DNA of 64,000 nt, from the NCBI RefSeq assembly GCF_011602485.2, contig NZ_CP050022.2, forward strand, positions 1,178,001-1,242,000. The letters are read 5' to 3'. Under the pieces are notes generated by a model. The model searched no databases and was not told the DNA's origin. It saw only the letters and a list, made by a program, of their open reading frames with translations. Shown here one piece after another: positions 48,932-57,806 of the stretch. The stretch is from Bradyrhizobium sp. 1(2017). Its GTDB lineage: Bacteria > Pseudomonadota > Alphaproteobacteria > Rhizobiales > Xanthobacteraceae. Positions within the stretch are counted from its first letter, which is position 1, and each line of letters opens with the position of its first letter. The translations under genes and the position numbers were made by a program.

Positions 48932-50878
48932 TTGAACGGCGTCACCCCCGACCCGTCAGACCCGAACCGCGATGGCGACGCTCTGTCGCGGCTGAAGCTG
49001 GCGCAGGCCCTCGATCGGGCCCTTTATGCCATCGCATGGGAGCGTGCCTGGCCGAATCTGGCGCGGCTTCTGACTGTCGTCGGGCTGTTCCTGGTGGTGT
49101 CCTGGGCCGGTCTGTGGCTGGCATTGCCCTTCGTGGCTCGCGCCATCGGTCTTGCCATTTTTGCCGGCATTGCGATTGCCGCCCTGTTCCCCCTGGTTCG
49201 CTTTCGCTGGCCAAGCCGCGAGGAGGCTCTGAGCCGGCTCGATCATGGCTCCGGCATCCGTCACCGTCCGGCCACGACGCTCACGGACACGCTGACCTCG
49301 CAGGACCCGGTTTCCAGGGCGCTGTGGCAGGCGCAGCGCGAGCGCACGCTGGCCTCGCTCAAGCGCATCCGCGCCGGCCTGCCGCATCCGCGGCTCGCGC
49401 TGCACGATCCCTGGGCGTTGCGCGCCCTCGTCATGGTGATGCTGGTTGCGACCTTCTTCGCGGCCGGCGACGAGCGCGCGATGCGGCTCGGGGCCGCCTT
49501 CGACTGGAACGGCGTGCTCGCCCCGACCAATGTCCGCGTCGATGCCTGGGTGACCCCGCCGCTCTACACCGGCAAGCCGCCGGTCATCCTGTCGGCCGCC
49601 AGCAAGGAGGCTGCGGCGCTGCCCGCCAGTGGCCCGCTCGCCGTCCCCGCCGGCTCGACCCTGATCGTGCGCTCCTCCGGCGGCAGCCTCGATGTTGCCG
49701 TCTCCGGCGGCCTCAAGGAGGTCGCCCCCACTGAAGCCGCGCCAAAGGGCACCAACGAGAAGCACTTTACCATCACCGGCGACGGCACCGCGCATGTCCG
49801 CGCGCCCTCCGGCCAGCCGCAATGGGCCTTCGCGGCAACGCCGGACCGTGCGCCGACGATCGCGCTCGCCAAGGATCCCGAGCGCCAGGCGCGCGGCGCG
49901 CTTCAGCTCTCCTACAAGATCGAGGACGATTACGGCGTCACCGGTGCCGAGGCGCACATCGCCCTGCGTCCCGCTGATGCCAAGGATAGTGCCAAGGACC
50001 GCAGCAAGGATGCCGACGGCAAAGGCGCGGCGCGGCCGCTGTTCCAGCCGCCGCAATTCCCGCTCGTGCTGCCGAATGCGCGCACCCGTAACGGCGTCGG
50101 CCAGACGGTGAAGGATCTCAGCGAGGATCCCTATGCCGGCGCCGATGTCACGCTCACGCTCACCGCCAAGGACGAGGCCGGCAACGAGGCGCGGAGCGAG
50201 CCCTTCAGCATGCGCCTGCCCGAACGGCTCTTCACGAACTCGCTCGCGCGCGCGCTGATCGAGCAGCGCCGCATCCTCGCACTCGACGCCAACAGGAATT
50301 CCGAGGTCTACACCGCGCTCGACGCGCTGATGATCGCGCCGGAATTGTTCACCCCGGATGCGGGTTGCTATCTCGGCCTTCGCAGCCTGGCGTCCCAGCT
50401 CGAAGCGGCCCGCACCGACGACGCGTTGCGCGAGGTGGTGGCGAGCATGTGGGCGTTCGCGGTCACCATCGAGGACGACGGCGTCGCCGGCAGCGTCAAC
50501 GCGGCGCTGCGCTCGGCGCAGGACGCACTCAAGGCGGCGCTGGACCGCGGCGCGAGTGAAGATGAGATCAGGGTGCTGACGCAGAAGCTCCGCGAGGCGA
50601 TGGCCGGCAAGGTACGGGACCTCGCCCGGCGCGCCGAGCAAAATCCGCTCGGGCCCCGGCAGCCGTTCCCCGCGGAGGTCCAGCTCATCCTCGACAAGGC
50701 CGTCGAGCTGCGACAGAAGACCCAGCAGGCGACGCCCGAGCAGCTCGCCGAGCTGGCGCAGCAGCAGGATGCCTTGCGCCAGCAGCTTCAGGCCTATCGG
50801 CAGTCGGCCAACAGCCGGGCCAAGGCGGGCAACGACGGGGCCAACCAGTTTACGCGGGACCGGAAATGCGGGAGCTAG
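48932..50878 (+). CDS. DUF4175 / TIGR02302-type membrane protein, N-terminal part
   Basis: A 648-residue protein starting at TTG 48932 (TGGAGA six bases upstream). Three hydrophobic segments (LARLLTVVGLFLVVSWAGLW, ARAIGLAIFAGIAIAALF and ALVMVMLVATFFAA) anchor a large periplasmic part (residues about 200-648) with beta-rich DAWVTPPLYTGKPPVIL and YKIEDDYGVTGAEAHIAL regions, then helical Gln-rich tail ending DRKCGS. This matches the first part of the TIGR02302 family, whose members are usually one protein of about 850 residues; here a second, overlapping gene (50866) carries the rest. Function of the family is unknown. Confidence 0.8.
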   Translation: MNGVTPDPSDPNRDGDALSRLKLAQALDRALYAIAWERAWPNLARLLTVVGLFLVVSWAGLWLALPFVARAIGLAIFAGIAIAALFPLVRFRWPSREEALSRLDHGSGIRHRPATTLTDTLTSQDPVSRALWQAQRERTLASLKRIRAGLPHPRLALHDPWALRALVMVMLVATFFAAGDERAMRLGAAFDWNGVLAPTNVRVDAWVTPPLYTGKPPVILSAASKEAAALPASGPLAVPAGSTLIVRSSGGSLDVAVSGGLKEVAPTEAAPKGTNEKHFTITGDGTAHVRAPSGQPQWAFAATPDRAPTIALAKDPERQARGALQLSYKIEDDYGVTGAEAHIALRPADAKDSAKDRSKDADGKGAARPLFQPPQFPLVLPNARTRNGVGQTVKDLSEDPYAGADVTLTLTAKDEAGNEARSEPFSMRLPERLFTNSLARALIEQRRILALDANRNSEVYTALDALMIAPELFTPDAGCYLGLRSLASQLEAARTDDALREVVASMWAFAVTIEDDGVAGSVNAALRSAQDALKAALDRGASEDEIRVLTQKLREAMAGKVRDLARRAEQNPLGPRQPFPAEVQLILDKAVELRQKTQQATPEQLAELAQQQDALRQQLQAYRQSANSRAKAGNDGANQFTRDRKCGS

Positions 50879-52017
50879 CGCGCGTACCAGTCTTGAGGGC
50901 GATCTCGATCGCCTGCTTCGCCTTCCTGCTGGCAGGCTTGTCGCCTGCGGCCGCCCAGCAGGATCAGGATCCCGATGCGCTGCTCGACAGCGCGGAAAAG
51001 GCGATGCAGGAGTCCGGCGACAGCCTGCGGCAGAAGGAATCCGGCAAGAGCCTGAACAACCAGTCCGACGCCATCCAGAAACTGGAGGAATACAAGCGCG
51101 CGACGGAGCGAAGCCAATCGTCCAATCGCGATCGGTCCGTCATCACGCAACGGGATCTGGACGACCTCCTGAAGCAGATCGAGAAGGCGGCTCGCGAAGG
51201 CAATCGCGAGGCGGCCCAGCGCATGCTCGAGCAGCTCGCGCAGATCATGGAAAATCTCCAGATGGCGCAGCGCGGGCAATCCGGCGAAAGCGAGATGGAG
51301 CAGGCGCTCAACGAGCTGAGCGACATGATCCGCAAGCAGCAGCAATTGCGCGACAAGACGTTCAAGCAGGGCCAGGATTCCCGGCGCGACCGCTCGCGCG
51401 GCAAGCAGCAGGGCGACCAGTCGATGTCGGACCTGCAGCAGGATCAGGACGCGTTGCGCGACCGCCTAAAGAAGCTGCAGGACCAGCTCGCCAAGCGCGG
51501 CCTCGCGCAGAAAGGACAAAAGGGCCAGAAGCAGCAAGGGCAGAAGGGCCAGCAAGGCGAGCAGGGCCAGTCCGGCCAGAATGGCGATCAGGACGGCGAC
51601 CAGGGCGATGACGACGGCAGTCTCGATGACGCCGACGGTGCCATGGGCGATGCCGGCTCGAAGCTCGGCGAAGGCAATGCCGACGGCGCCGTGGATTCGC
51701 AGGGCAAGGCCCTCGAGGCCCTGCGCAAGGGTGCGCAGAAGATGGCCGAGGCGATGCAGCAGGGCGATGGCGACGGGCAGGGCGATGGTCCCGGCAATCG
51801 GGCCGGCCGTCAGCAGAGCGGTGGCAATCAGACCGATCCGCTGGGCCGCCCGCTTCATGGCCGCGATCTGAGCGACGACTACACCGTCAAGATCCCCGGC
51901 GAGATCGACGCCCAGCGCGTCCGCCGCATTCTCGAAGAGCTCCGCCGCCGCCTGGGCGATCCGTCGCGCCCGCAGATCGAGCTCGACTATATCGAGCGGC
52001 TGCTGAAGGATTTTTGA
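50866..52017 (+). CDS. Secreted C-terminal half of a split DUF4175/TIGR02302 protein
   Basis: A 383-residue protein. It begins with its own signal peptide (RAISIACFAFLLAGLSPAAA, cleavage AAA-QQ) and continues with a Gln-rich helical region. The core VITQRDLDDLLKQIEKAARE followed by RMLEQLAQIMENLQMAQ and the low-complexity Gln/Gly/Asp tract, DPLGRPLHGRDLSDDY and the end EELRRRLGDPSRPQIELDYI correspond to the C-terminal half of TIGR02302 proteins. It overlaps the preceding gene by 13 bases in a different frame. Having a signal peptide of its own allows both halves to meet in the periplasm. Confidence 0.78.
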   Translation: MRELARVPVLRAISIACFAFLLAGLSPAAAQQDQDPDALLDSAEKAMQESGDSLRQKESGKSLNNQSDAIQKLEEYKRATERSQSSNRDRSVITQRDLDDLLKQIEKAAREGNREAAQRMLEQLAQIMENLQMAQRGQSGESEMEQALNELSDMIRKQQQLRDKTFKQGQDSRRDRSRGKQQGDQSMSDLQQDQDALRDRLKKLQDQLAKRGLAQKGQKGQKQQGQKGQQGEQGQSGQNGDQDGDQGDDDGSLDDADGAMGDAGSKLGEGNADGAVDSQGKALEALRKGAQKMAEAMQQGDGDGQGDGPGNRAGRQQSGGNQTDPLGRPLHGRDLSDDYTVKIPGEIDAQRVRRILEELRRRLGDPSRPQIELDYIERLLKDF

Positions 52018-52057
52018 GGGGGCAGTGAGTTAGCTCGGAGCGCCCAACAATCCCGGC

Positions 52058-52178
52058 GTCGTCCCGGCGAAGGCCGGGACCCATAACTCCAGGAGCCAGT
52101 TGCCGCGCGAGCTGGCAACTACGAGTCTTCGCCAAACCACTCCCTGTGGTTATGGGTCCCGACTTTCGCCGGGACGAC
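52058..52178. repeat. Paired intergenic repeat (GTCGTCCCGG family)
   Basis: Arms 52058-52085 and 52151-52178 are inverted copies with two mismatches, ending in ACCCATA/TATGGGT. The inner part shares GAGTCTTCGC with 48219-48339. It lies between the DUF4175 pair and the convergent cpdR gene. Confidence 0.85.
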
Positions 52179-52228
52179 ATCGTTGGTGCGGGACGAGATT
52201 GGACCCCCAGCGGCAGTGCGACCGCCGC

Positions 52229-52603
52229 CTACCCCTTCTTCGCCGCCAGTGCATCCGCCACCGCGGTGCGGATGTCGGCGACCGAGAACGGCTTTGTCAC
52301 GACGTCATGCACCAGCGCGTTGAGGTTCGAGGCGCGCTCGCGCTGGTCGGCAAAGCCGGTCATCAGGAGAATGGTCAGGTCGGGGAAATCGCGCGCGGCG
52401 GAGAGGGCCAGCGCGATGCCGTCCATGACGGGCATCTGGATGTCGGTGAGCAAGAGATCGAACGCGCCGTCCTCGCGGGTCAGGATCTCCAGCGCCTCGG
52501 CGCCGTCCTGCGCGGTGACGGTCTCGTGGCCGTCCATGGCGATCGCGCGCGCCACCAGCGTGCGCATCGAATCCTCGTCGTCGGCGATCAGGATCTTCGA
52601 CAT
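52229..52603 (-). CDS. cpdR: CpdR-type single-domain response regulator
   Basis: A 124-residue receiver-only protein: ILIADDEDSMRTLVARAI, phospho-Asp54 in LLLTDIQMPVMDGIAL, TILLMTGFADQRERASNLNA and the Lys in VVTKPFS. The MTGFADQRxRAxNLxALVH segment is characteristic of CpdR, which in unphosphorylated form brings ClpXP and substrates (such as CtrA) together during the alphaproteobacterial cell cycle. ATG 52603 is the start. The downstream zinc-ribbon and ftsEX genes also point to cell-cycle surroundings. Confidence for the exact name is moderate, for the family high. Confidence 0.88.
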   Translation of the reverse strand: MSKILIADDEDSMRTLVARAIAMDGHETVTAQDGAEALEILTREDGAFDLLLTDIQMPVMDGIALALSAARDFPDLTILLMTGFADQRERASNLNALVHDVVTKPFSVADIRTAVADALAAKKG

Positions 52604-52648
52604 GAGACAACCTTGCGACCAACTCCCGCGCGGACCTTCCGAGGCTGA

Positions 52649-53527
52649 TTACACGCTGCCGCCGGCAATGTCGCGTCGGTTGAAGAAGCGAACGTCGATA
52701 TTGCGGCCCTCCGGCGGCGGCGAGGCCAGGCGCGAGCGGAAGAAGGCGCGCTCGCCGGGCCGCAGCACGGTCTGCTCCAGCACCGTGTTCCAGGCGTAGA
52801 TTTCCGCGCCCTGCGCGTCGCGCACGGCGAAGCGCAGGCGGGGGATGTCGAGCGGCTTCTTGCCCTCGCCGACGATCACGCCCTCGATCACCAGCACCTG
52901 CTTACCGTCCACGGTCTCGCTGGACAGCTTGATGTCCTTGAAGGCCAGCCCTCTCAGATTAACGTCGAGCCCGGCCAATTTGTAGAACGCTGCCGTTTGC
53001 GGCAGCAGCCGGACCATGTCGGCGCGCCAGATCACCAGCGCGAGGACCAGCGCGCCCATGGCGGCGCATGCGGTCGGCAGGCCGAAATAGGATTTTCGCG
53101 GCGCCGCGGTGGCGACCGGGCGGCTGACCCGCGCGCCGCGGCGACGGAACAGGCTGCGGAACCAGGACTGGTGCTGCGCACCGGCGACGTCCTCCTCGGC
53201 GGCCCGGGCCGCCGCGGACCACTCGTCCTCGATCTCCTTGGTATCTTCGGCTGGCCAGTCGCTGGCGATCGAAGGACTGTCGACGACCGGGGTATCGGCC
53301 GTGCCGTCGTCCTTGGCATAGGAGTTCCACTGCTCGGCGAGGTCGGACTGGTCATCGGCCTGGCTGGCGGCGGCCATGGCCGGGATCGAGGCCTCCTCGA
53401 TGGCATCCTCGGCATGGGCGATCCAGGTCTCCTTGCAACGGGAGCAGCGCACCGTCCGGCCGTTCGCCCCCAGGCTCGCAAGCTTGATGGCGTAGGATGT
53501 CGTACAATGGGGGCAGACGATATGCAT
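52649..53527 (-). CDS. Zinc-ribbon (MJ0042-type) membrane protein
   Basis: A 292-residue protein. The N-terminus IVCPHCTTSYAIKLASLGAN and VRCSRCKETW form a CxxC...CxxC zinc ribbon (MJ0042). A low-complexity acidic linker follows, then one transmembrane helix (ACAAMGALVLALVIW) and a C-terminal periplasmic domain of about 110 residues with a DUF3426-like beta-fold. Proteins of this layout, zinc finger inside, domain outside, are common in alphaproteobacteria near cell-division genes; the role is not established. ATG 53527 is chosen. It is divergent from ftsE. Confidence 0.85.
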   Translation of the reverse strand: MHIVCPHCTTSYAIKLASLGANGRTVRCSRCKETWIAHAEDAIEEASIPAMAAASQADDQSDLAEQWNSYAKDDGTADTPVVDSPSIASDWPAEDTKEIEDEWSAAARAAEEDVAGAQHQSWFRSLFRRRGARVSRPVATAAPRKSYFGLPTACAAMGALVLALVIWRADMVRLLPQTAAFYKLAGLDVNLRGLAFKDIKLSSETVDGKQVLVIEGVIVGEGKKPLDIPRLRFAVRDAQGAEIYAWNTVLEQTVLRPGERAFFRSRLASPPPEGRNIDVRFFNRRDIAGGSV

Positions 53528-53713
53528 GGACGAGCCTTGATGCATGAACGAGGACTTGGTCTTGACGATGCCACGGTCGCGGAGAACCGGGCGGCCCTTA
53601 TGCTACCGGGCGAGCGTTAACGAACCGGAAACCATAACGGTCGCAAAAACCCTTGATCGTCCATGGCGGGGCACAGCCGTGCGGCCCGCGCGCCCTCTCG
53701 AACGGAGCTGAGC

Positions 53714-54373
53714 TTGGTTCGGTTCGAAAATGTCGGATTGCGTTACGGTCTGGGGCCGGAGATCCTGCGCGATCTCAGTTTCCAGATCTCGGCGCATTCC
53801 TTTCAGTTTCTCACCGGCCCCTCCGGCGCCGGCAAGACCTCGCTCTTGCGCCTGTTGTTCCTGTCGCATCGGCCGACGCGGGGTCTCGTCAATCTGTTCG
53901 GCCACGATATCTCGCAGCTCGGCAAGGACGAGATCGCCGATTTGCGCAAACGAATCGGCATCGTGCTCCAGGATTTCCGCCTGCTCGACCACATGACGAC
54001 CTATGAGAACGTCGCGCTGCCGTTCCGCGTCATGGGCCGAAGCGAGTCGAGCTATCGCAAGGAGGTCATCGACTTGCTGCGCTGGGTCGGCCTCGGCGAC
54101 CGCATGGATGCGCTGCCGCCGATCCTGTCCGGCGGCGAAAAGCAGCGCGCGGCAATCGCGCGCGCCGTGATCTCGCGTCCGCAGCTGCTGCTCGCGGACG
54201 AGCCGACCGGCAGCGTCGACCCGACGCTCGGCCGCCGTTTGCTGCGGCTCTTCATCGAGCTCAACAAGTCAGGCACGGCCGTCATCATTGCGACCCACGA
54301 CATCGACCTGATGGACCAGTACGAGGCGCGGCGCCTCGTGCTGCATCAGGGGCGGCTGCACATCTATGAGTAG
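53714..54373 (+). CDS. ftsE: Cell-division ATP-binding protein FtsE
   Basis: A 219-residue ABC ATPase. VRFENVGLRYGLGPEILRDL begins the protein, Walker A is GPSGAGKTS, Q-loop GIVLQDFRLLDH, signature LSGGEKQRAAIARAV, Walker B LLLADEPTGSVDP and H-loop IIATHDIDLM. With FtsX it regulates peptidoglycan hydrolases at the septum. TTG 53714 (GGAG six bases upstream) matches the family's usual N-terminus; an in-frame ATG at 53663 would add 17 residues. The next gene starts eight bases before its stop. Confidence 0.92.
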   Translation: MVRFENVGLRYGLGPEILRDLSFQISAHSFQFLTGPSGAGKTSLLRLLFLSHRPTRGLVNLFGHDISQLGKDEIADLRKRIGIVLQDFRLLDHMTTYENVALPFRVMGRSESSYRKEVIDLLRWVGLGDRMDALPPILSGGEKQRAAIARAVISRPQLLLADEPTGSVDPTLGRRLLRLFIELNKSGTAVIIATHDIDLMDQYEARRLVLHQGRLHIYE

Positions 54374-55334
54374 GACCGACGAGCGCGGCGTGCTGGTCGA
54401 CCTCGGGCAGGAGCGTCCGCAGCTTCCGGCCAAGGCCCGCAACATGTCGCCGATCGTGCCGCGCGCCTCGATCCATGGCCGCGCGCTGGTCGCCGTCGTT
54501 GCCATCATGACCTTCCTCGCCTCGATGACGACGGGCACGGTGCTGCTGGTCAGCGCCTCCGCCGCCGAATGGCAGTCGGACGTTGCGAGCGAGATCACCA
54601 TCCAGGTCCGTCCGCAGGCGGGCCGCGATCTCGAGCGCGACACCGCGGCGGTGACGGAAGCGATGCGCGCCCAAGCCGGCATCGTCGAGGTCAAGCCGTT
54701 CACCAAGGACGAGAGCGGCAAGCTGCTCGAGCCCTGGCTCGGCACCGGGCTGTCGATGGACGATCTGCCGGTACCGCGCATGATCATCGCCCGCGTGCAA
54801 CCGGGCACGCTGCTCGACCTCGGCGCCTTGCGCGCGCGCGTCAGCCAGGTGGCGCCGGGCGCGAGTGTCGATGATCACCGTGCCTGGATCGAGCGCATGC
54901 GCTCGATGACCAATGCCACCGTCCTCGCCGGGCTTGGCATCCTCGCGCTGGTCATCATCGCCACCATCATTTCGGTGTCGTTTGCGACCCGCGGTGCCAT
55001 GGCGGCAAACCGCCCGATCGTCGAGGTCCTGCATTTCGTCGGCGCCGGCGACCGCTACATCGCCAACCATTTCCTGCGCCATTTCCTCCGCCTGGGCCTC
55101 GAGGGCGGCGTGATCGGCGGCGGCGTGGCCATGCTGCTGTTCGGCTTCTCCGAGTCGATCGCCGGCTGGTTTTCCGGCACCCCTGTCGGCGACCAGTTCG
55201 CCGCCCTGCTCGGCACCTTCTCGCTGCGGCCATCCGGCTACATCGTGCTCGCGGTCCAGGCCGTGCTGATCGGCGCCATCACCGCGGTGGCCTCACGCCA
55301 GACGCTGTTCGCGACGTTGAATGACGTCGATTGA
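54366..55334 (+). CDS. ftsX: Cell-division permease-like protein FtsX
   Basis: A 322-residue membrane protein with four predicted helices: GRALVAVVAIMTFLASMTTGTVLL near the N-terminus, a periplasmic domain (about residues 75-175), then ATVLAGLGILALVIIATIIS, LGLEGGVIGGGVAMLLFGF and SGYIVLAVQAVLIGAITAV. This is the FtsX layout, with the periplasmic domain that would engage a peptidoglycan amidase or hydrolase regulator. The eight-base overlap with ftsE indicates translational coupling. Repeat DNA follows. Confidence 0.92.
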   Translation: MSRTDERGVLVDLGQERPQLPAKARNMSPIVPRASIHGRALVAVVAIMTFLASMTTGTVLLVSASAAEWQSDVASEITIQVRPQAGRDLERDTAAVTEAMRAQAGIVEVKPFTKDESGKLLEPWLGTGLSMDDLPVPRMIIARVQPGTLLDLGALRARVSQVAPGASVDDHRAWIERMRSMTNATVLAGLGILALVIIATIISVSFATRGAMAANRPIVEVLHFVGAGDRYIANHFLRHFLRLGLEGGVIGGGVAMLLFGFSESIAGWFSGTPVGDQFAALLGTFSLRPSGYIVLAVQAVLIGAITAVASRQTLFATLNDVD

Positions 55335-55387
55335 GTGAAGCGTGATTGAGTTGGATGAAATTCTCGCTGCCGCGAGCTCGCTGTTTT

Positions 55388-55512
55388 CCCTTCTCCCCTT
55401 GTGGGAGAAGGTGGCGCGAAGCGCCGGATGAGGGGTATTTATCCACGCGTACGAACGTCGATGCGAATGTGCGGAGAGAAACCCCTCACCTGTCTCGCAA
55501 GGGGAGAGGGTG
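55388..55512. repeat. Intergenic inverted repeat (CTCCCCTTGTGGGAGAAGG family)
   Basis: Arms TTCTCCCCTTGTGGGAGAAG with GTGGCGCGAAGCGCCGGATG, then inverted ACCCCTCAC...TCGCAAGGGGAGAGGGTG. A common rhizobial intergenic repeat, here between ftsX and the YdcF gene. Confidence 0.75.
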
Positions 55513-55581
55513 AATAAACCGGACTCCACTTCGCCTCAAAACCTCTTAAAATCACCTCAGGGAAGGGATTACTGCCAGCGC

Positions 55582-56286
55582 ATGACCTCGCCGACCGACG
55601 ATCGATCGCCGAAACTGCCGCGCGGCTGGCTGCGCGCGACAATCGTGTCGACGATTGCGCTCGCCTTCGTCGGCGCGGCGGCGGGCTTCGTTGCGTTCCT
55701 GTCGCAATTGCGCGGCGCCGAGACGGTACCGGACCGCAAGGCGGACGGCATCGTGGTGCTGACCGGCGGCTCGTCGCGGGTGTCGGACGCGATGGAGCTG
55801 CTCGCTGCCGGTTACGGCCGCAGGCTTCTGATCTCGGGCGTGCATCCGACCTCGACTGCGAACGACATCTCCCGGACCTTGCCGGAGAACCAGTCATTCA
55901 TGACCTGTTGCGTCGATCTCGACCGCACCGCGCTCTCGACCCGCGGCAACGCGGCGGAGGCGCGGCGCTGGGCGGAGGGACGCCGGTTCAAATCGCTGAT
56001 CGTGGTCACCTCGAACTATCACATGCCGCGCGCGCTGGTGGAATTCTCCCATGCGATGCCGCAGACGACGCTGATCCCGTTCGCGGTGGTCGGCGAAAAA
56101 TGGCGCGAGGAGCCGTGGTGGACTTCGCCGCCGACCTTGCGGCTGCTGTTGTCGGAATATGTCAAGTATGTCGCGGCCGAGCTCAGGGTGCGGCTGGAGA
56201 ATTTCGGGATTGACCTTTGGCCCGAGATGTCGGAGCAGCCTGCGGGCGTGCAGCCGAAGCGGCCCAACACGGCACAGGCCAATTGA
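55582..56286 (+). CDS. YdcF-family (DUF218) membrane protein
   Basis: A 234-residue protein with one N-terminal transmembrane helix (VSTIALAFVGAAAGFVAFL) and a DUF218 domain. Signature parts are GIVVLTGGSSRVSDAMELLA, RRLLISGVHP and LIVVTSNYHMPRALVEF, with the conserved acidic loop DRTALSTRGNAAEA. The Escherichia relative YdcF binds S-adenosylmethionine; SanA-like members affect envelope permeability. The location in the periplasm and the neighbouring plsC suggest an envelope role. The start is ATG 55582; a GTG at 55510 inside the repeat is in frame. plsC begins 34 bases after it. Confidence 0.87.
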   Translation: MTSPTDDRSPKLPRGWLRATIVSTIALAFVGAAAGFVAFLSQLRGAETVPDRKADGIVVLTGGSSRVSDAMELLAAGYGRRLLISGVHPTSTANDISRTLPENQSFMTCCVDLDRTALSTRGNAAEARRWAEGRRFKSLIVVTSNYHMPRALVEFSHAMPQTTLIPFAVVGEKWREEPWWTSPPTLRLLLSEYVKYVAAELRVRLENFGIDLWPEMSEQPAGVQPKRPNTAQAN

Positions 56287-56320
56287 TCGGCAATTGATTG
56301 GCAAATTGATCGGACCGTCG

Positions 56321-57094
56321 ATGTTCCTGATTTTCCTGCGCTCGCTCGTGTTCAACGTGCTGTTCTACGCCGTGCTGGTCTGCCTCGCGATCGTGGCGCT
56401 GCCGACCTTCGCGTTGCCGCCGCGCGCCATGCTGACGGTCGCACAATGGTGGGCGAAGACGACGCTGGTCCTGATGCGCCTGGTCTGCAACATCAAGGTG
56501 GAGTTTCGCGGTGTCGAGAAGATCCCGCAGGGACCGTTGCTGATCGTGGCGAAGCACCAGTCGTTCTGGGAGACGTTCGTGCTGCCGGGCTTCTTCAATC
56601 GCCCGATCTTCATTCTCAAGCGTCAGCTGATGCAGATCCCGGTGTTCGGCCAATTCCTGGCCAAGACCGGAATGATCGCGATCGATCGCAATGCCGGGGT
56701 GAAGGCGCTGCTCGACATGACGCGGCGGGCGCGCGAGGCGGTGCGCAGCGGAAAGCAGCTCGTCATCTTCCCGGAAGGCACGCGCCGCGCGCCCGGCGCG
56801 CCGCCCGATTACAAGACCGGCTTTGCGCAGATCTATTCCTCCTGCGGCGTGCAGTGCCTGCCGATCGCGCTCAATTCAGGACTGTTCTGGCCGCGCCGCA
56901 CCTTCATGCGTTATCCCGGCACGCTGGTGGTGGAATTCCTCGATCCGCTGCCGGCGGGCCTGCCGAAGGACGAGTTTCTCTCCCGCGTGCAGACGGCCGT
57001 CGAGGACGCTACCAGCCGTCTCGTCGATGCGGGGCGGAAAGAGCAGGAGCAGTTGATCGGCTCCGCGCCGAGCTATGCGCCGTCGGAGAGCTAG
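56321..57094 (+). CDS. plsC: 1-acyl-glycerol-3-phosphate acyltransferase (PlsC-type)
   Basis: A 257-residue acyltransferase for phosphatidic-acid synthesis. An N-terminal helix (LVFNVLFYAVLVCLAIVAL) anchors it. The catalytic block is KHQSFWETFVLP, where the usual H-x4-D is H-x4-E, a variant seen in other alphaproteobacterial members. Motif III is FPEGTRRAPGAP and motif IV CLPIALNSG. ATG 56321 is chosen as the first codon of the membrane helix. The stop overlaps the convergent cyclotransferase gene by four bases. Confidence 0.9.
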   Translation: MFLIFLRSLVFNVLFYAVLVCLAIVALPTFALPPRAMLTVAQWWAKTTLVLMRLVCNIKVEFRGVEKIPQGPLLIVAKHQSFWETFVLPGFFNRPIFILKRQLMQIPVFGQFLAKTGMIAIDRNAGVKALLDMTRRAREAVRSGKQLVIFPEGTRRAPGAPPDYKTGFAQIYSSCGVQCLPIALNSGLFWPRRTFMRYPGTLVVEFLDPLPAGLPKDEFLSRVQTAVEDATSRLVDAGRKEQEQLIGSAPSYAPSES

Positions 57095-57696
57095 CGGGTG
57101 TCTCGATCTTCGGTCGGCGCCGGCAGGGAATGCGCATCGCCATGCAGCATGGTGGCAAGCTGGTGCAGCTGCGTGTCGCGAAAGCCTTCGGCCTCGATCG
57201 CCTTCACCGTCGCCGTCACGTAGTCGCGATTGGCGCCGGACTGGCCGTGACCCTGGATGACATGGCGGTGCTGCTCGGTGAGCGATAGCCGCCCGGCATA
57301 TTGCACATGGCCGCGGTCGACGACATAGGCGAGCGCGGAGACGCGCTGCCGCGCATCGTTCTCCAGCCACACCGAGCGCATCACCTCGCGATAGACCGAG
57401 GTGACCTGCTCGCGCGCCCGCAAATAAGCGACGACATCGGCGCGGTTCTCTTCAGCGACGCGGAAGGCGATGCCGCGGCAGGCGCCGCCGCGGTCGAGCC
57501 CGAGCACCAGCCCCGGCTTCTCCGGCGTGCCGCGATGCACGAAGGAATAGACGCAGAGCGCACGGTGCTCGCCAACCAGCCGCGCCGGGACGCGTTCCCT
57601 AAATTCGAAGCCCGGCCGCCACATCAGCGAGCCATAGCCGAACACCCAGAGGTCGCCCTTGGCTGTGGTGACGGAGGGGAGGGTGATTTCCGACAT
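57091..57696 (-). CDS. ChaC-type gamma-glutamylcyclotransferase
   Basis: A 201-residue cyclotransferase. The substrate loop is VFGYGSLMWRPGFEF (YGSL motif), the catalytic Glu is expected in the helix following GIAFRVAEENRADVV, and DYVTATVKAIEAEGFRD ends the fold. ChaC enzymes degrade glutathione to 5-oxoproline and Cys-Gly. ATG 57696 gives a family-typical N-terminus; the frame is open to 57795. It overlaps the plsC stop and is divergent from the DUF2125 gene. Confidence 0.88.
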   Translation of the reverse strand: MSEITLPSVTTAKGDLWVFGYGSLMWRPGFEFRERVPARLVGEHRALCVYSFVHRGTPEKPGLVLGLDRGGACRGIAFRVAEENRADVVAYLRAREQVTSVYREVMRSVWLENDARQRVSALAYVVDRGHVQYAGRLSLTEQHRHVIQGHGQSGANRDYVTATVKAIEAEGFRDTQLHQLATMLHGDAHSLPAPTEDRDTR

Positions 57697-57806
57697 TTCG
57701 GGCACGGCTACCAGAACCGTGCCGCCAAGCGAAGCGATTTCTCCGCCTTTTGTCGCAGGCGGCCCTCGCTTACATTTGCCTGAATCTGGGATCAAAGGGT
57801 CGCCGC

